NCBI GenBank assembly: GCA_964610205.1
Contig: CAZSVI010000010.1
Location: 1-43,612 of the forward strand
DNA length: 43,612 nucleotides
Direction of reading: 5' to 3'
DNA from: CAZSVI01 sp964610205
GTDB taxonomy: Bacteria > Bacillota > Clostridia > DSM-8532
In this document: piece by piece, positions 43,068-43,612 of the stretch
How the letters are laid out: each line of letters starts with the position of its first letter
Position numbering within the stretch: position 1 is the first letter of the stretch
Notes under the pieces: generated by a model
Told to the model about the DNA's origin: nothing
Databases searched by the model: none
The model's input: the letters and a program-made list of their open reading frames with translations, nothing else
Position numbers and translations under genes: made by a program

Positions 43068-43612
43068 GTGACATATATAAAAGGAAAACTCTTTAGCCTT
43101 CAATATAAAATAATAATTTTTTCCTTTTTGATTGCAATAATTCCCATAACAATAGTTGGAAGCTTTTCATATATAAAATCATCCGCTGTAATTAAAGAGA
43201 AGGTTAGCTTATCAAACTTCAATACGGTCAAACAGGTTGCGGAAAATATAAATCTTAACATCAATAATATGAAAAAATCATTTTTATATCTAAGCCAAAA
43301 TGAAGTTTTGGTAAATGTTCTGATGCGTTCGGAAGAGGATATAAAAATTTCACTAAATAACTGCCTGTACGCTCAAAACGCTTTAAATAATTTTATAATC
43401 TTTACACCGGACATATATTCAATTTATATTGATGGATTTAACACCCTTTGTTATGATACTGCAAGTGCGGAAAACAATATTGACAGCAGTCTCAAAAAAC
43501 GTCTTGTGAATAACAGGGGTGAAACAATTCTGATATTGGATTCGTTAACCAACTATGATAATTCTGTTATAAAAGTTATATCCTTTCTTAAGGTTTTATA
43601 TGATATTAACAA
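43068..43612 (+). CDS. Sensor histidine kinase, YesM-type (5' end only)
   Basis: The frame is open from about 43068 to the window end (181 codons). A short cytoplasmic start is followed by a TM segment (KIIIFSFLIAIIPITIVGSF, about residues 14-33) and an extracytoplasmic sensor with many N, S and I residues, as in YesM/5TM-less sugar-sensing kinases; the kinase domain lies beyond the window. The start codon is uncertain. GTG at 43068 or TTG at 43062 are in frame, but both lie in or beside the GGAGGTG sequence, and no ATG occurs in frame until residue 72. Such kinases pair with YesN regulators of sugar importers. Confidence 0.7.
   Translation, partial: MTYIKGKLFSLQYKIIIFSFLIAIIPITIVGSFSYIKSSAVIKEKVSLSNFNTVKQVAENINLNINNMKKSFLYLSQNEVLVNVLMRSEEDIKISLNNCLYAQNALNNFIIFTPDIYSIYIDGFNTLCYDTASAENNIDSSLKKRLVNNRGETILILDSLTNYDNSVIKVISFLKVLYDIN

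Overview
The window looks like a chromosomal segment of a low-to-moderate GC, spore-forming member of the Clostridia. Supporting this are strong AGGAGG-type ribosome binding sites, LplB/YtcP-type ABC importers encoded without an ATPase gene, AraC/YesN-type membrane-bound regulators, a SleB-like cell-wall hydrolase, MutS2, the TrmK-Nif3 (yqfN-yqfO) gene pair, a ydaO-type c-di-AMP riboswitch, an A-type RNase P RNA and the indolepyruvate:ferredoxin oxidoreductase/PaaK set. Assignment to a genus is not possible from sequence reading alone.

Layout. (i) 1-3562: the tail of an iron-type ABC permease, a membrane-anchored beta-propeller protein, and a convergent AraC-family membrane regulator. (ii) 3941-7482: carbohydrate importer 1 (permease, permease, lipoprotein), divergent from that regulator, followed by a terminator and a Gfo/Idh/MocA oxidoreductase with a four-cysteine cluster. 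(iii) 9003-16767: MutS2, then an aromatic 2-oxoacid cluster of PaaK, IorA, IorB and a second PaaK. (iv) 16865-18797, minus strand: a DppA-like M55 peptidase and a second Gfo/Idh/MocA enzyme. (v) 19029-21910: a MITE-like repeat, a promoter with two tRNA genes and a terminator, trmK, the nif3 family gene and rnpB. (vi) 22119-26874: a CPBP membrane protease, a NYN/OST-HTH protein, a c-di-AMP riboswitch controlling a LysM-SleB hydrolase, a RarD-type transporter and a HAD phosphatase. (vii) 26989-36128: a second AraC membrane regulator divergent from importer 2 (lipoprotein, two permeases), which appears to continue into a DegT-type PLP enzyme and two amidohydrolase-fold proteins, one lacking the metal-ligand motifs. 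(viii) 36332-43612: a 164-bp imperfect palindrome in front of a stand-alone murG-like gene, a ComEA-like protein, thrS, a zinc alcohol dehydrogenase, a PfkB sugar kinase, a YkuS-family protein and the start of a YesM-type sensor kinase.

How the genes work together. The two importers, their AraC sensors, the oxidoreductases, the sugar kinase and the zinc dehydrogenase suggest scavenging of plant or microbial glycans and sugar derivatives. The importers probably share an ATPase encoded elsewhere. The IorAB-PaaK cluster would convert aromatic amino-acid-derived 2-oxoacids into aryl-acetates or their CoA esters with reduced ferredoxin.

The points most worth a second look are: three copies of a GGGGACGGTTCT palindrome between 40393 and 42936, two of which supply the last codons of thrS and of the sugar kinase; the c-di-AMP aptamer whose 3' end lies directly against the hydrolase's Shine-Dalgarno; the importer/aminotransferase/paired amidohydrolase operon of unknown substrate; and several long perfect palindromes next to recognisable promoters.
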